64,000 nucleotides of DNA from Selaginella tamariscina. Its lineage: Eukaryota; Streptophyta; Lycopodiopsida; Selaginellales; Selaginellaceae. Position 1 is the stretch's first letter; each line of letters opens with the position of its first letter. The stretch lies in contig PUQB01000002.1 in NCBI GenBank assembly GCA_003024785.1, positions 193,501 through 257,500 on the forward strand. The letters run 5' to 3'. Positions 1-10,512 of the stretch are shown one piece after another. Below the pieces are notes generated by a model, which saw nothing but the letters and a program-made list of their open reading frames with translations, did no database searches and was not told the DNA's origin. A program made the translations under genes and the position numbers.

Positions 1-126
1 TTCCTTGTATGCTCTCATGTTGTTGACCATATCAATGGCTCGTCCCCGCACTGCCCTCCACTATAGATCAATTGTAAACCACTTTAGCCACTCTTTGTCC
101 TGCATCCCCGGTAGGCCCAAAGTTTG

Positions 127-1823
127 CTACTCTGACTTCCCTAGTTTAGCCAAGTAGACAAGGCGCACATCCTCAGAGATTTTGGCTCTTGACAATGCAT
201 AAAGCTTCTCCATACCCATCCACTTGCATTGGTCCTTTGAAATGTGTGTCACTAGGCCGAGTATTGCTAGAAACTTCATCATTCTTTTGTTGTGCTTCTT
301 GTACACCCATTGTTTGAGGGTTTCTTCCATATGTGAGTTCCCCTTAGCTGCTACAACAGCTTTGGCCAAATCATCCTCAATGCCGCATTGCAACAGCACA
401 CACGTTAGGAAAGTCAACTAGTAACATAATCAAATCCGGCATTGACCTCAAACATTATCTTGGCCAATATCGAACCTTGCATCGAATATCACGAGGCCTT
501 GCCATCTACAGTTTCCTTCTAGTTTTGGATGTCATGTCTATCCTTTTCAGGTAGCTTGTCGATCATGCGAGCAAGGCCCATTGAGTTGTTAATTGTTGTC
601 TTGATTGATTTGAGCAAGTGCGGCAATGTGGTCTCAATGGTTGTAGAAGAGGAGCTACATGCAGCACAAGTTAGAGCTGAAATCACAATCAAATCATGTG
701 CAAACCTAATTTGTTTGAAGAGTGTGACGAGCTAGAGGTCACTTGCTCTATCTGGGTGTATGAAGGTGGAGCGCACCCAAATTGCCCACCTAGTTTTGTC
801 ATCAGTGTCCTCTTCATAAAGTTGTTGTAGAACGCGCAACCTGTGGTTGCCATCCCAACATATAAATTTTCTCATTGAAAGTAGTGAAGCCCAATCCTTG
901 AAGGCATTGTTTTCAACCAACTCAGCTTCAAAAACATCGTGAATTGTGAGCATGTTCTCATCCACCTTTATGTCTTGCATAGTCCCCGCTTAGCTTATCC
1001 CCGATTGATAGAATAAACATAGTCATGTCCTCAGTTATCCATGCAATCTATGGAAACTGCACAACAACTTGTTTAGATCTGTCAAGTTCATGTGCCGAAC
1101 CATTTCGTTTTTGTTGATGCAGCAAATCAGGACATCTGGAGGTCACCAAAGTCAGAGATTGTAAGGAGCACTAATTGTCAAATAGGGCTATTGGAATGCA
1201 GATTTGCGGCTATCTTGTACATCTCTCTATCCTTCTACTCGACTTTCCCTTTCCTCTTGGCCACACTATCTACATTCGGGTCTCCCTTGTGTCATCTTCT
1301 CTATTGTTGTGGTTCTTCTTCTTCTCTAGAAATGGCAAATACCTCCTACATCTGTGTCTCCTATGTCTATGTTGGGGCCTCTGACTCAACACCAAACTTC
1401 AATTCTAGAGGTGCTTCTTGGTAATCCTCTCCAAGATCATCATCTAATCCAAAGTGCCCAAGTCGATTGTGTCAAGTTTGGGATGCTCCTCAAGCTCGCC
1501 TAGGTTGATGACATTGACATTTTCTTCGACCGTGGACACAGTTGCAACAAAGCTAGTTTTTTCCACCTCTTAGATTTCTGGCATTGACTACAATGCTTCA
1601 CCTTCCACATTAGCTTGGCCGCAACATCTTTTGGCCTATGCATTGTAGCTCTAGTAGCAACCTCTTTTTCAATTAGAGCCTTAGCCTTCTTATCTTGTAA
1701 TCGTTGTGAGAAACAATGTGGCCGACTAGGAAGGTCATTGCCCCGTCTCTCAGTCGGCAATATTTGTAGACACACAAGGCTTCCTTGTTGCTTCGGATGT
1801 GGCTTATGAAGTTCCTTGTTCAA
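127..1823 (-). pseudogene. Eroded gene of unknown family with CWDGNHR motif
   Basis: Several minus-strand open stretches lie in one order: 1500-1823 (basic, with HCSQCQKSKRWKK), 732-980 (82 residues) and 127-417 (96 residues). The 732-980 piece holds FICWDGNHRLRVLQQLY followed by WAIWVRSTFIHPD. A D-G-N/H-H-R core is used by ParB/sulfiredoxin-like domains to bind nucleotide, so a distant ParB-like fold is possible. The gap from 420 to 730 still translates into protein-like sequence (for example HLLKSIKTTINNSMGLARMID) but with stops, so this looks like one decayed gene rather than three small ones. No start or intron structure could be fixed. It may be a domesticated or transposon-carried gene. 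The ParB link rests on one short motif only. Confidence 0.35.
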
Positions 1824-2152
1824 AACTTAAATATAAGAATGCTTGGTTAAACAAGCATAGAAATTACCTGTTACAAGGCTTTAAAGCTCCCACTTTATAG
1901 TCAATACATACTTCTGACTAGGAAGGTTGTTGCCCCATCCCCTAGTTGGCAGAATGTGTAGCTTGTACTTAGGTAGTTGTGGCCTTTCTTTCAAGATTTG
2001 GGGATTCCATGTTAAGAAAACACAATGTTAATAAGCATGAATAAATCCGTATCTTTTTTGATTTTTATTTGGCAAGTTAGCTCGAGCTTGTACAAAGGCA
2101 GTCTTGGAACTTATTGTCGACTAGGAGATGGGCAACGACGTCCTTAGTCAGC
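1721..2152. repeat. Three spaced quasi-palindromic motifs (two direct, one inverted)
   Basis: A motif of about 35 bases starting GACTAGGAAGG and running into a GCCCC(G/A)TC core occurs at about 1723 and 1915, 192 bases apart. A third copy at about 2117 matches the reverse complement of the second (CTAGGAGATGGGCAACGACG against CTAGGGGATGGGGCAACAAC). The first copy is nearly self-complementary at its ends (GCCGACT ... AGTCGGC). The arrangement resembles clustered transposon ends, but no transposase lies next to it. Confidence 0.45.
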
Positions 2153-2159
2153 CATAGTA

Positions 2160-3339
2160 GATGTGGATAAGGGAAACTTGACTCACCTTCTTGTCAATGT
2201 TGTCTTTTTCCTTGGCTCGACCTTGGTTCTAGTTGCAAATGCATTAGTCACCATTGTGGCCACTCCTCACAATCAAAGTTAGAAACACTGACCTTAGATT
2301 TGACCAAGTGCCCAAGTAGACAATGGCAAAGACCTGGCTCTCTAAACCTTCTGTCATAGTTTACTATGACTCACCCTTTACTTTGGACATTGACTGTTGT
2401 TACCTACTGTACTATGTTGATAAGCCCTAGGTGTAGAAGAAATAGGCCCGCTTAGTGCACTTGGATATCTAGTGATGGTCCGGCCGGGTGTCATTAGGTA
2501 TTTGCAAGAAACTCTGGGCGAAGCTAGCACTTCCATCTAGAAAACTCTTACCTTGGTTTTCTGTGTCCCGGTTGGATTAATGGCTAGTTCCGGTGAGTTC
2601 GGCATGTCGGATATGCTTAGAAATACCCCAGGTTTGACAGGTTAGGGTTTAGGGGTCGATGGATAACTCACCAAGTATGTTCCCTCTGGGAATGAGATTT
2701 CAGTGCTAGCCCACTTATGTAAACAGGAAAACAGGGGGGGGGGCCTCTGTCACATAAATAAGGTAGTATATAGGAGTGAGGGTTCCTGGGTTCATGACTG
2801 AGCTCGTTACTCTTCTCCCGGTGCAAGCTCTAGCTTGTGTCGTCAAGGCACAACCCTCTGTTGTGCCGCCCTAACTTCCAGATGCCAGGGGTACGTCCCA
2901 CCTTCGGGGTAGCTTACCCTTAACGTTGGCGAATCCATGCCTGGGAGGTCTTGTCGGAATGCACGTTCCAAGAGGCAGAGGTTGAGGCTTGTCTCCAGCC
3001 TCCTCCTCCACGTCAAGCTAGGTGTAGCACTCACGGCCAAGCAAGGCACATCCGTGTCCTTGTCCAACTGTGGCGTGGGATCTTGTTTGACAGGTTCACG
3101 TTACCTGTTCCTGAGGGTTCATTGAGGGGTTCTAGAGTTGGCATTTAGGAGCCACGTTTGTGGACTTGGTGCAACTCTTGAATCTAAGGGCTATGGCATG
3201 ATAGCCCACATCGGGGAAGGCAGTGTCACATGGAGATGTGACACTGGGCTAAACGTCACATGGTACAACGCCTGAGGCACGCCCTTTGGGGTTATGTCAT
3301 GGGCTTGTCGCCAAGGGGTTGGATACTTTAGCAAACAGA
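2160..3339. other. Gene-free, moderately GC-rich stretch with promoter-like patch
   Basis: No coding sequence is convincing here; the small ORFs on both strands have no recognisable motif. Around 2750 there is ACATAAATAAGG followed by a GTATATAGGAG stretch, which looks like a TATA region and could belong to the same element as the repeat starting near 3340. A G run of ten lies near 2735. Confidence 0.3.
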
Positions 3340-4025
3340 CATGCTTGTGCTTGCACTAGGGTGCTAAGCCTTGGGCATCCGCTCAAGGGAGGTTAGGTCT
3401 CATAACTAGGTGTGCTTTGGCACACTTGGCTAGGGGAGTGTTCTCCTTGGAATTCAAGGGTTGAACAACCTAAACATGTTAGCAGGAGCCCTTTCGTGAG
3501 GCACTCGCAAGGTCATGTGCTTAGGGTTATCCCAAACCTAGCCTTAGGGAGTTTGCTTAGCAGAACACTCGTGTCCGCCTACGGCGCACACTCGTGTCCT
3601 CACTAAGTACTAGCCCTAGGTCTAGGGTATAACTTGGCCACTCAAACCCTTAGGGGTTAGTCGTGGTTCAGGGTACCCCTTGTGCCCTAAAGGGGTTGTA
3701 CTCCCGGATGAGGGTGATTCCTCAAGGGGTAAGTGACGATGCCTTAGCTCTGTCCAGGGGTATGTGTGGAACACACGTCTCCTTGATGGGGGTTAGGGCA
3801 TGAGCCTGTCTAGGTCTTCTAGGGCAAGACCCTAAGTCAACTAGGGTTATCCCTCAAGGGTTTTGGGGGTAGACACTCTAGGGAGACTTAGGCTAAACCC
3901 TAAGTCTCCTGTCCACTTGGGCATTAGAGTCTAACCTTAGGGGTCGTTGGGGTTGTTCTGGGAAACATAGTGTTGCTCACACAGGGTGATGACGCCGAAT
4001 GGCCACCTGGCAGCCACGTGTTGGC
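3340..4025 (+). repeat. Dispersed repeat, copy A (GC-rich, best preserved)
   Basis: About 680 bases rich in CCTTAGGG and CCCTAGG words. It aligns colinearly with copies at about 11,632-12,180 and 51,995-52,527: shared landmarks include GTGCTAAGCCTTGGGCATC, GGTTAGGTCTCATAACTAGG, CTAGCCCTAGGTCTAGG and, near the right end, a TAGTGTTGCTCACA-like word. Copy A keeps most C and G bases, whereas the other two have mainly T and A at the matching positions. No transposase or reverse transcriptase is coded inside. It may be an LTR or a non-coding part of a larger element, but I see no ends that decide it. Confidence 0.7.
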
Positions 4026-4263
4026 CCTTTGGGTTAAAACTCTGACACCTTCAATTCACAAAAAGGTTTCAACCAAGTGCTCACACTCCAAGTGCCCAGA
4101 AAGCCTATCCCTCAAATTGCACTCCTTGTGGCCAAGCTCGAAATCACCATGGCTGCCCTACCGATCGCATAAGGAACCGCCTAGAACAGAATGAGCAAAC
4201 CCCAACTCAATCTAACCGCAAACAATAATACCCTAACCAAGAACCCTAACATAATATGCTAAA

Positions 4264-4385
4264 GGATCACAACCACACATCTTGCAACAATTAAGATGAG
4301 TTGGCATGTTACTCATGTGTAAATGATCACGACCACTCATGTTACAATGTATAAACGAGATGGCATTCCAAACACATACTCAAAT
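4264..4385. repeat. Imperfect two-copy tandem repeat, period about 61
   Basis: A word of the form GATCACRACCACWCAT ... GATGGCAT or GTTGGCAT appears at about 4264 and again at about 4325. It lies in otherwise featureless DNA between the dispersed repeat and the 4.6-kb ORF. Confidence 0.45.
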
Positions 4386-4566
4386 GTCAATATATTGTTT
4401 GCTTACGTATGCATCTATTGAGACATGCACTTAAATCATTGTAATGGCAATAATGCATCACTAAAAATTAAGACATTCGGTTGTCTCGTTAGTTCTTTCT
4501 CTTTGCATTTGTTGTCTAATCATTAAATAATGAGTCTGTGTTAGGGTTTTAAGCAAACTAAAGAAA

Positions 4567-5537
4567 TGGCATGCATCACTTACAAAGGGATGGAGATGGA
4601 GTATCTAGTGGATGAAGATGGTGTTGCATTCATGTTTGCTAAGGACCTTTGATAGAGTTTTAACATACCTACAACACAAGGACTAAAGCTTGTTCACTTA
4701 CTGTTGATTGTAGGCAAAGGTGCATGAAATAAGGAGATCATGCTTGAGGAAGCTAGAGGGAGCGATTTCATCTTCTACGCACTGATTCCTTTGAAGTGTC
4801 CTTTGTTTAGGCTAGAGACCAATGAGTGCAAGAACTCAATGATCACCGCTCTACTACAAGCAAACAAATGTAAGATCGGGAAACAATTTGTTGAATCTTC
4901 TGTGGTATTTGTTGTCATAGAATTGGCATCCACATTCAACATTGATATTATCTTTGAACTCCCTCCGCACAAAGGAAGCATGGACAAGTACACAAGCATG
5001 TGTTGGAAGGAGGGTGCACATCACTGGACACATCCGAGCACAACTCATTGGCAAATCCCAGCTCGTGTGAGCAAGAGAGATGTGTTAATGATTCCTATCC
5101 CTTTTTACTTTCCTGAGCATAAAAATGAGTGCCACTTCAAGGGTATGATCCAGAAGGTTAAGTGCATAGCAGCTAGAACAATCGAGGGATTGCAATGCCA
5201 GCACTATGTTGCAGAGCCATTGCTTGTGAAGTCTTGCCCTATCGTAATGTACACTATGATTCCAGACAATGTCAACTTCATAAGACTCTTTATTCATTGT
5301 GGACAACATTATCATTCCATCAAGAGTATTGTCTTTATAAAAATAACTAGAAATGCAATCCAGAAAATAATGGAGATTTTCCCAAGGTCAAATCAAAGAG
5401 TTCTAGAGTTTCAAGCTACACAGGAGATCATTTGGATGAGCTGCTCAAACATTCTACAGATGTTTCATACGAGAAATTATTATTCAACCTATCGAAGCAC
5501 TATATCTTGTTTGAATGGAGACTCCGCTGTTTGTTAG
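4567..5537 (+). CDS. Unrecognised protein, 265-residue ORF with possible upstream exon
   Basis: The main ORF (4740-5537) is uninterrupted and unusually long for this AT-rich region. It is rich in Cys and His (MCWKEGAHHWTH, ECHFKG, LQCQHYVAEPLL, HCGQHYHS), which hints at metal binding, but no known domain is visible. A short open stretch starting ATGGCATGCATCACTTAC at 4567 codes MACITYKGMEMEYLVDEDG and stops at about 4651; it could be an upstream exon, since an acceptor-like TTGATTGTAG lies at about 4713. The joint is unproven. The protein could come from a host gene or from a DNA transposon. The frame begins without a clear start context, so the first Met of the track is only a lower bound. 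Confidence 0.4.
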
Positions 5538-5539
5538 TG

Positions 5540-6400
5540 CATGGATTGGGTAAATTTCTACAAATTGGATACAGAAGGTCTCCCAAGCAACAAAATTGTC
5601 TCTAAACCATTGTTGAACGTAACAAAGCAAAAATTAAAAAGGAGTCATACATAGTTATAAATGACTGTATCACAAAGATAATTTTGATTATGTATATTTT
5701 ATATATAAAATTTTTTTTTAAGGGCTAATGCACATTTAACTCAATATATGGGTCACACTTTACCAAGGTAAACATTATATTACATTCATACTTTTCTTTT
5801 CAATTCATAATAATTTTTCAAAAACAACATAATTATGGAAAGTGAGGATTTTGATTACACAAACGAGGTGAAAAGGGTATAACAAAAAATTTACTGTATC
5901 ACATGTCAAGATGATAAATTCATGTAGGACTTCAATATTAACATTGATAAAAACGGACTTCAACATTAACATGGATAAAAATATCATTCATGTGAAGATA
6001 ACTAAGTGGGTTTTAATAAGTGTTTGGAGATATCCAATATTTTAGAAAATTAGAGTTTCTAAACCTTAATTTCTTGAGATGGAAATATAAATTATCATTT
6101 GGAGGGAATTGTCTTTCACTGGAATATTAATTTTCTTGAAATTGAGTAAGTTCAAAAAGAAAAAGAACAAGTCAATTTTCAAGAGTTTAACAACAATCTA
6201 ACAGTGAATTTAAATGAACTTTCTCAAGTCAAGCCTTTAGCAATAGTATTACTAGAAAAAGGAGCAATAAATGCATTTGACTAATGTCTTACTACTTCAC
6301 TTATGTAAGAATAAGAGAATCACCAAGTATTTAATCTAGCATTAAAGAGGTCATGTTAATAAACACAAAGACATGGAGGACATCAAGTGAAACAACAAGT
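5540..6400. other. AT-rich intergenic stretch, nothing recognised
   Basis: The sequence is strongly AT-rich with T and A runs (for example near 5711). No ORF with protein-like composition or structured repeat is seen. Confidence 0.5.
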
Positions 6401-6404
6401 TAAG

Positions 6405-6700
6405 TAAGATTTCGATCCAGTTAAAGTACCTACCCATTATAAAGATGTTGGCAAATATCTTAATAAAAGCATTGCCTCCAGCTCGTTTTTTGAAGCACTA
6501 TAGAATAGCTGGGGTTACGAGCTTGAGGGGAGCGTTAACAATCGAGCCCGTTGATTGTTGGTGATACTGTTAATGAAGGATCAGGTCAACAAGCGGTTAG
6601 GCGGTTGGCAGGTTAGCAAGTTATGTGTGTGTATATATATATAGCTTTTATCGCAGGAAATAGGTTGTACATTCTATTCTACCATTCAGACATGCACACC
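6405..6700 (+). mobile_element. Ty1/copia 3' fragment: RNase H tail, polypurine tract, LTR start
   Basis: Around 6480-6540 the plus strand codes ALPPARFLKHYRIAGVTSL, typical of the extreme C-terminus of copia polyproteins (the ILTKALP..RF.. tail). It is directly followed by the purine tract GAGGGGAGCG and then GTTAACAATCGAGCCC, the expected polypurine-tract/LTR junction. The LTR-like part includes a TATATATATATAGC box near 6635. The element is broken; only this 3' end is visible and no 5' part is found in the window. It is old, with several breaks. Confidence 0.6.
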
Positions 6701-6869
6701 CGCACGCAAACACACACATAATGGTGAAGTGTACAGTCTGTAGTGTTACTTGAACCCATGCATGTGTCAAGCTGTTTATTGTACAAAGCGATATATGCAT
6801 ATAGTTACTTTATCAGTACCAAATATGCATATGTTACTTGCAGCATATACTTGCAGAATACACATCCAA

Positions 6870-7212
6870 GCACTGACATCGATTTGAGGAAGTACAACAT
6901 TGGGTTTGGTGCTTATGTGAGTAAGAAGCAGGTTCGGGATCTGAGTATCCCACTGGATCTAGCTCCTGGGACTTTGTGCGGTTCAGAAGAGAGTACATCT
7001 TCAAAGTCGTCAGTCTGTACAAGGACATTGTTCTTCATGTTCCCCAGAACATGGAATGGAGTGGGGCCACTGATCTGGACAAAAGCAAGCCAGCATCCCA
7101 TAGCAGCTTTAAAAGTGCTGTAGAGAGTGCTTATTTTTGCCCACTTAAAAGAATAGAAGATGTTTTGTATTACATAAAACCTTGCTTTGTATCTCGACCA
7201 TGTCATGCATGA
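6870..7212 (+). pseudogene. Unrecognised coding-like segment, two frames
   Basis: One frame reads DLRKYNIGFGAYVSKKQVRD and LDLAPGT; just downstream (from about 6976) another frame reads RFRREYIFKVVSLYKDIVLH and NMEWSGATDLDKSKPAS. Both have normal protein composition and good codon-like pattern, so this looks like one former exon with a frameshift near 6975, or two exons. I do not recognise the family. It lies 3' of the copia fragment and on the opposite strand from the NTPase gene that follows. Confidence 0.35.
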
Positions 7213-7382
7213 GCCACATGACATGTGATTATATCGTTGAAATATTATAACTAGTTAATATTGAAATCGGAGAACAACTTTTTTCTTAATAGAAAACTTC
7301 AAGGGGAACTCACTTACGACTTTTTGCTGGAACATCCTGAAGGAGGTGGCTGATCTTAGACAGCATGTGCCATGGACTATTT

Positions 7383-10259
7383 TCATGATGCCTCGCTAAA
7401 ATGAGATGCCTCTTCAACCATAATCCGCCAGAATTGACCCAGACATCTTCGTCTGTATTGTAGACAAATAGCACTTTGTCTAGGGGATTCTGAGGTCCCC
7501 AGAACTCTGCTCGTCCACCTCCGTATCATCTTCGTCGTCTTCTTCTTCAACGTAGTCCTGATCATCCTGGTCTTCTGCCTGGTCTTCGTCTTCAGAATCG
7601 TCCTGTCTTCCGAATAACGCTTCCGACGCTTTCCAACCAATCCTTTGTCCAGTTCTATGTCCACGTCCTCCACTGGATTCGCACCCATATATTCAAGTCT
7701 TTCACCATCTCAGATATCATCTTGTGATCTTCTACCGTCTTTGTTGACATGTTGCTCTCAAGAAAAATGTAGAGTTCTTCTCCGCTACTGTGAACCCGCA
7801 AAACCAGCCACGAGAGAGTACCGGGTCCAATGAAAGTCGAACAATCTTTGTTGGCATTGATACAATCCATAAACTTCTCCAGTGTGTCCAGATTGCCAGC
7901 CACCTTATGCTCCTTAACACCGTTGGAAGGGACAGAGAACTCCAATGTACTGTATCGAGGAGGAATGACCCAGTTGCTGGGAAGAATATCAGCCAGCAGA
8001 AATGGCTGGTCCTCACCGTAAAGCTCCTTGTACAACAGAATACTAAACCGAATCCCAAACAAGTCATCAATCTTTTTATCCCTCCAACCAATCAAGTGAC
8101 ACCGTGGAAAGGCCAGGCCAAATGCACTGTTTCGGTGCTTCAAAAGAAGTTTTATCAAAAGAGGACTGAAGAACACCCGGGCCTTTAAGTTGCCAAAGCA
8201 AATACCATCAAGATTTAGTTTGCTGTCCATTCCAAATGCAAGAATACCTTCGGCTTCTGCGTCTCCGTACGTATCATCAAATTCTCCTTTTAAAATCTTG
8301 GTCGACCTCTTCGCTGAACGAGCAAGAAGAGACGTGCGAATGACCGCCATAATAAGCCGCATGCGAGATGGATCAGAATATTGCTGGAAATACCCGTCAG
8401 AGGCCATCAACACTAACAATCTCGAAATAACTGTTGACAGAAATCGGGGAGTGGAAGGTGCTGATTGAAGGTGCTTCCAAAAACTTTGAGCATCAATGTT
8501 TGCTGATAAAGTGCTGTATACGGCCCGCAGCAGATAGGCAATAAGCCGAGGATGTCCACCAGTCAAAGGCAAAGCAGCATTGAGCACTGGAGGCAGACCA
8601 GCTGGATTTTCCTTCACGGTAATGGCAAGTCTCCGCAAGAATACATTAACCACTTCTTCAACTTCATGGAGTAAGAGAGACCTCGTTGGCACAAAGATCG
8701 ATTTCGCCCTCCACGTTTGCGCGAAATCCATAGATAAAGCAGAGAATCCATAGATAAAGCAGAGAATCTAGTTGTTGCACCACTCATTACTACAAAGGTG
8801 TTCCGATGTCTTTCAACACTGCCCCTCGCCCGATGTATATGTGCCCAATCTACAAAAGCCGACAACATGTTCTGAGCAAAAGTAGCTTGACCAGCTGGAG
8901 CCCTAGCAGCATTTAACTCATCAAAGAACCAGGATAGAAGGATCCGCTTGTCCTCCTCAATCCCGAATTCTTGTCTGATAAACGAGACAACATCCTCGAG
9001 TCTCAAATGCTGCTTAAGCCCAGGCAGTGCAGCTTCGAGCGAGTGCAAGAAATCCGGGTAGCCAAGCACACGAGATGGCGAGCTAAGTGCTGCATGTAGA
9101 CACCTCAGCGCCAAAAGACACTCTGCTGGTAGGTCTATCTCTGGCTCAAGAACACCACCGTCCGGAGACGCAACTAGTGAGTGATACATGCAAATCTCAA
9201 ACCCAAGCTGGAGGGAGTCATTGACCATGCTCATAAAGGCCTTTTTGTTTGGGGCATCCCTGCATTTCCATACAAACCTGAGAACCTGTTCAACCCGTCC
9301 GCTTCTCTCGAGCCAAAACCTTCTAAGCAATCTGGGAAAATCAGTTCCTATAGTTGTCTTCCCTGCACCTGGATATGCCACCATCATCGCAAAGAATTTC
9401 GCCCTTTTATGCAAGTCCACTTGCAAGTTAGACAGATATGTGTTGAAGATCTTGCCCAAGCCCCTATGAACGTTTCCAATGTGCATCTCCTGCCTTTGAT
9501 GGTGAAATAATTACCAATGGCCTGAGGATCCAGCAGTCCATCATCAAGCTCCAAAGGTCCGGAGTCTGACCTCAGTGTGCTATCCATCACACCTCTAGCT
9601 CGACGTAATTGTTTACTAAACTGGAGCTTCAGCTTCTCAACCCTTTGACCTGGCACCCTCCAGTCCGTAGGCGGCTCTGATGAAACAATAAGCAGATTAG
9701 ATAGAGAGCACTCAAACACCACAGTCAGACCAAAGCGGACCAACAACTCTCGCAAAGGTCCAGCAAAACATGGAAACTGATACACAAAACAACGCCACAA
9801 GGCACAAAAAAACATCAAGCAGCCAAAACAAGAAAAGCCATGGCGACAGCTTCCACTCGTCAGATCCAACGCAAAGCAGCCATGAGCCGTGATATCACGC
9901 AGAAACGACTAAACACTCACAGTAGATCCAGGCAGCACACATGTAGATATCAAACCCGGACTTAGCACAGAATGCACATCAAGCACCAGACTTATAGCAC
10001 AGAATGCACATCAAGCACGCCAGCAAAAGCACATGAGCAAACAACAAAGCCACCGTGAGGAAGACATACTTAGGTGCGGCTGAAGCGCATTAGCAGCAAA
10101 GAGAGGCACCTTCAAGTCAATCAGTTCCTTGTAGGTGAGCTGCTTCAACTCTCCCACATACTCGTAGCCCTGCGCTTCCAGAATTTGAGCAGCACGATGG
10201 ATCACGGCAACCATTTGTGATTCAAGAAATACCCGCACGGTAGGGCCGCGATCTGGCAT
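7383..10259 (-). pseudogene. Broken P-loop NTPase gene, Crinkler-like architecture
   Basis: Parts, in coding order on the minus strand: a SAM-like first exon (10,070-10,259; AAQILEAQGYEYVGELKQL, then LTYKELIDLKVP); an intron with donor GTATGT at 10,064-10,069 and acceptor TTTCATCAG ending at 9677, which joins in phase; then a P-loop module (AYPGAGKTT near 9370), a hydrophobic-acidic stretch LLSWFFDELN that fits Walker B, and LTGGHPRLIAYLL, a motif seen in NTPases of Crinkler-type proteins. The C-terminal part (7655-8200) has an FLLADILP ... FIGPGTLSW ... IFLESN pattern that could be a nuclease-like fold, followed by a strongly acidic tail (to about 7470). The gene is broken, with about three breaks across the coding part. 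The Crinkler relationship is inference from motif order, not a search. Confidence 0.6.
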
Positions 10260-10448
10260 CTCGGAGTCAAGCCTAAAACTCTGAACCTAATATACTATGA
10301 CATATATATTATTATTTTAACATTTTTAATTATTTTACAAATGAAAACAAATAAACAAATAAACAAAAGGGCCTAATAAAAACAAAATAAACAAAGTAAC
10401 TACATAATAATACTAATATTATAATAAATTACTTTCATTATATTGTAT

Positions 10449-10466
10449 ATGTGTGTGTGTGTGTGT
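10449..10466. repeat. (TG)n microsatellite in AT-rich spacer
   Basis: About nine TG units in the AT-rich DNA between the NTPase gene and the anthranilate-synthase remnant; the flanks (10,300-10,440) are mostly A and T. Confidence 0.8.
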
Positions 10467-10512
10467 AGTATTTTACACACACATGGAAGAAAACTATTAA
10501 TGTATTAAAAAC

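Noticed and set aside
4220-4252. CCCTAAC words that look telomeric
   Set aside because: Only two spaced words, not a tandem array; chance or residue of the nearby GC-rich repeat.
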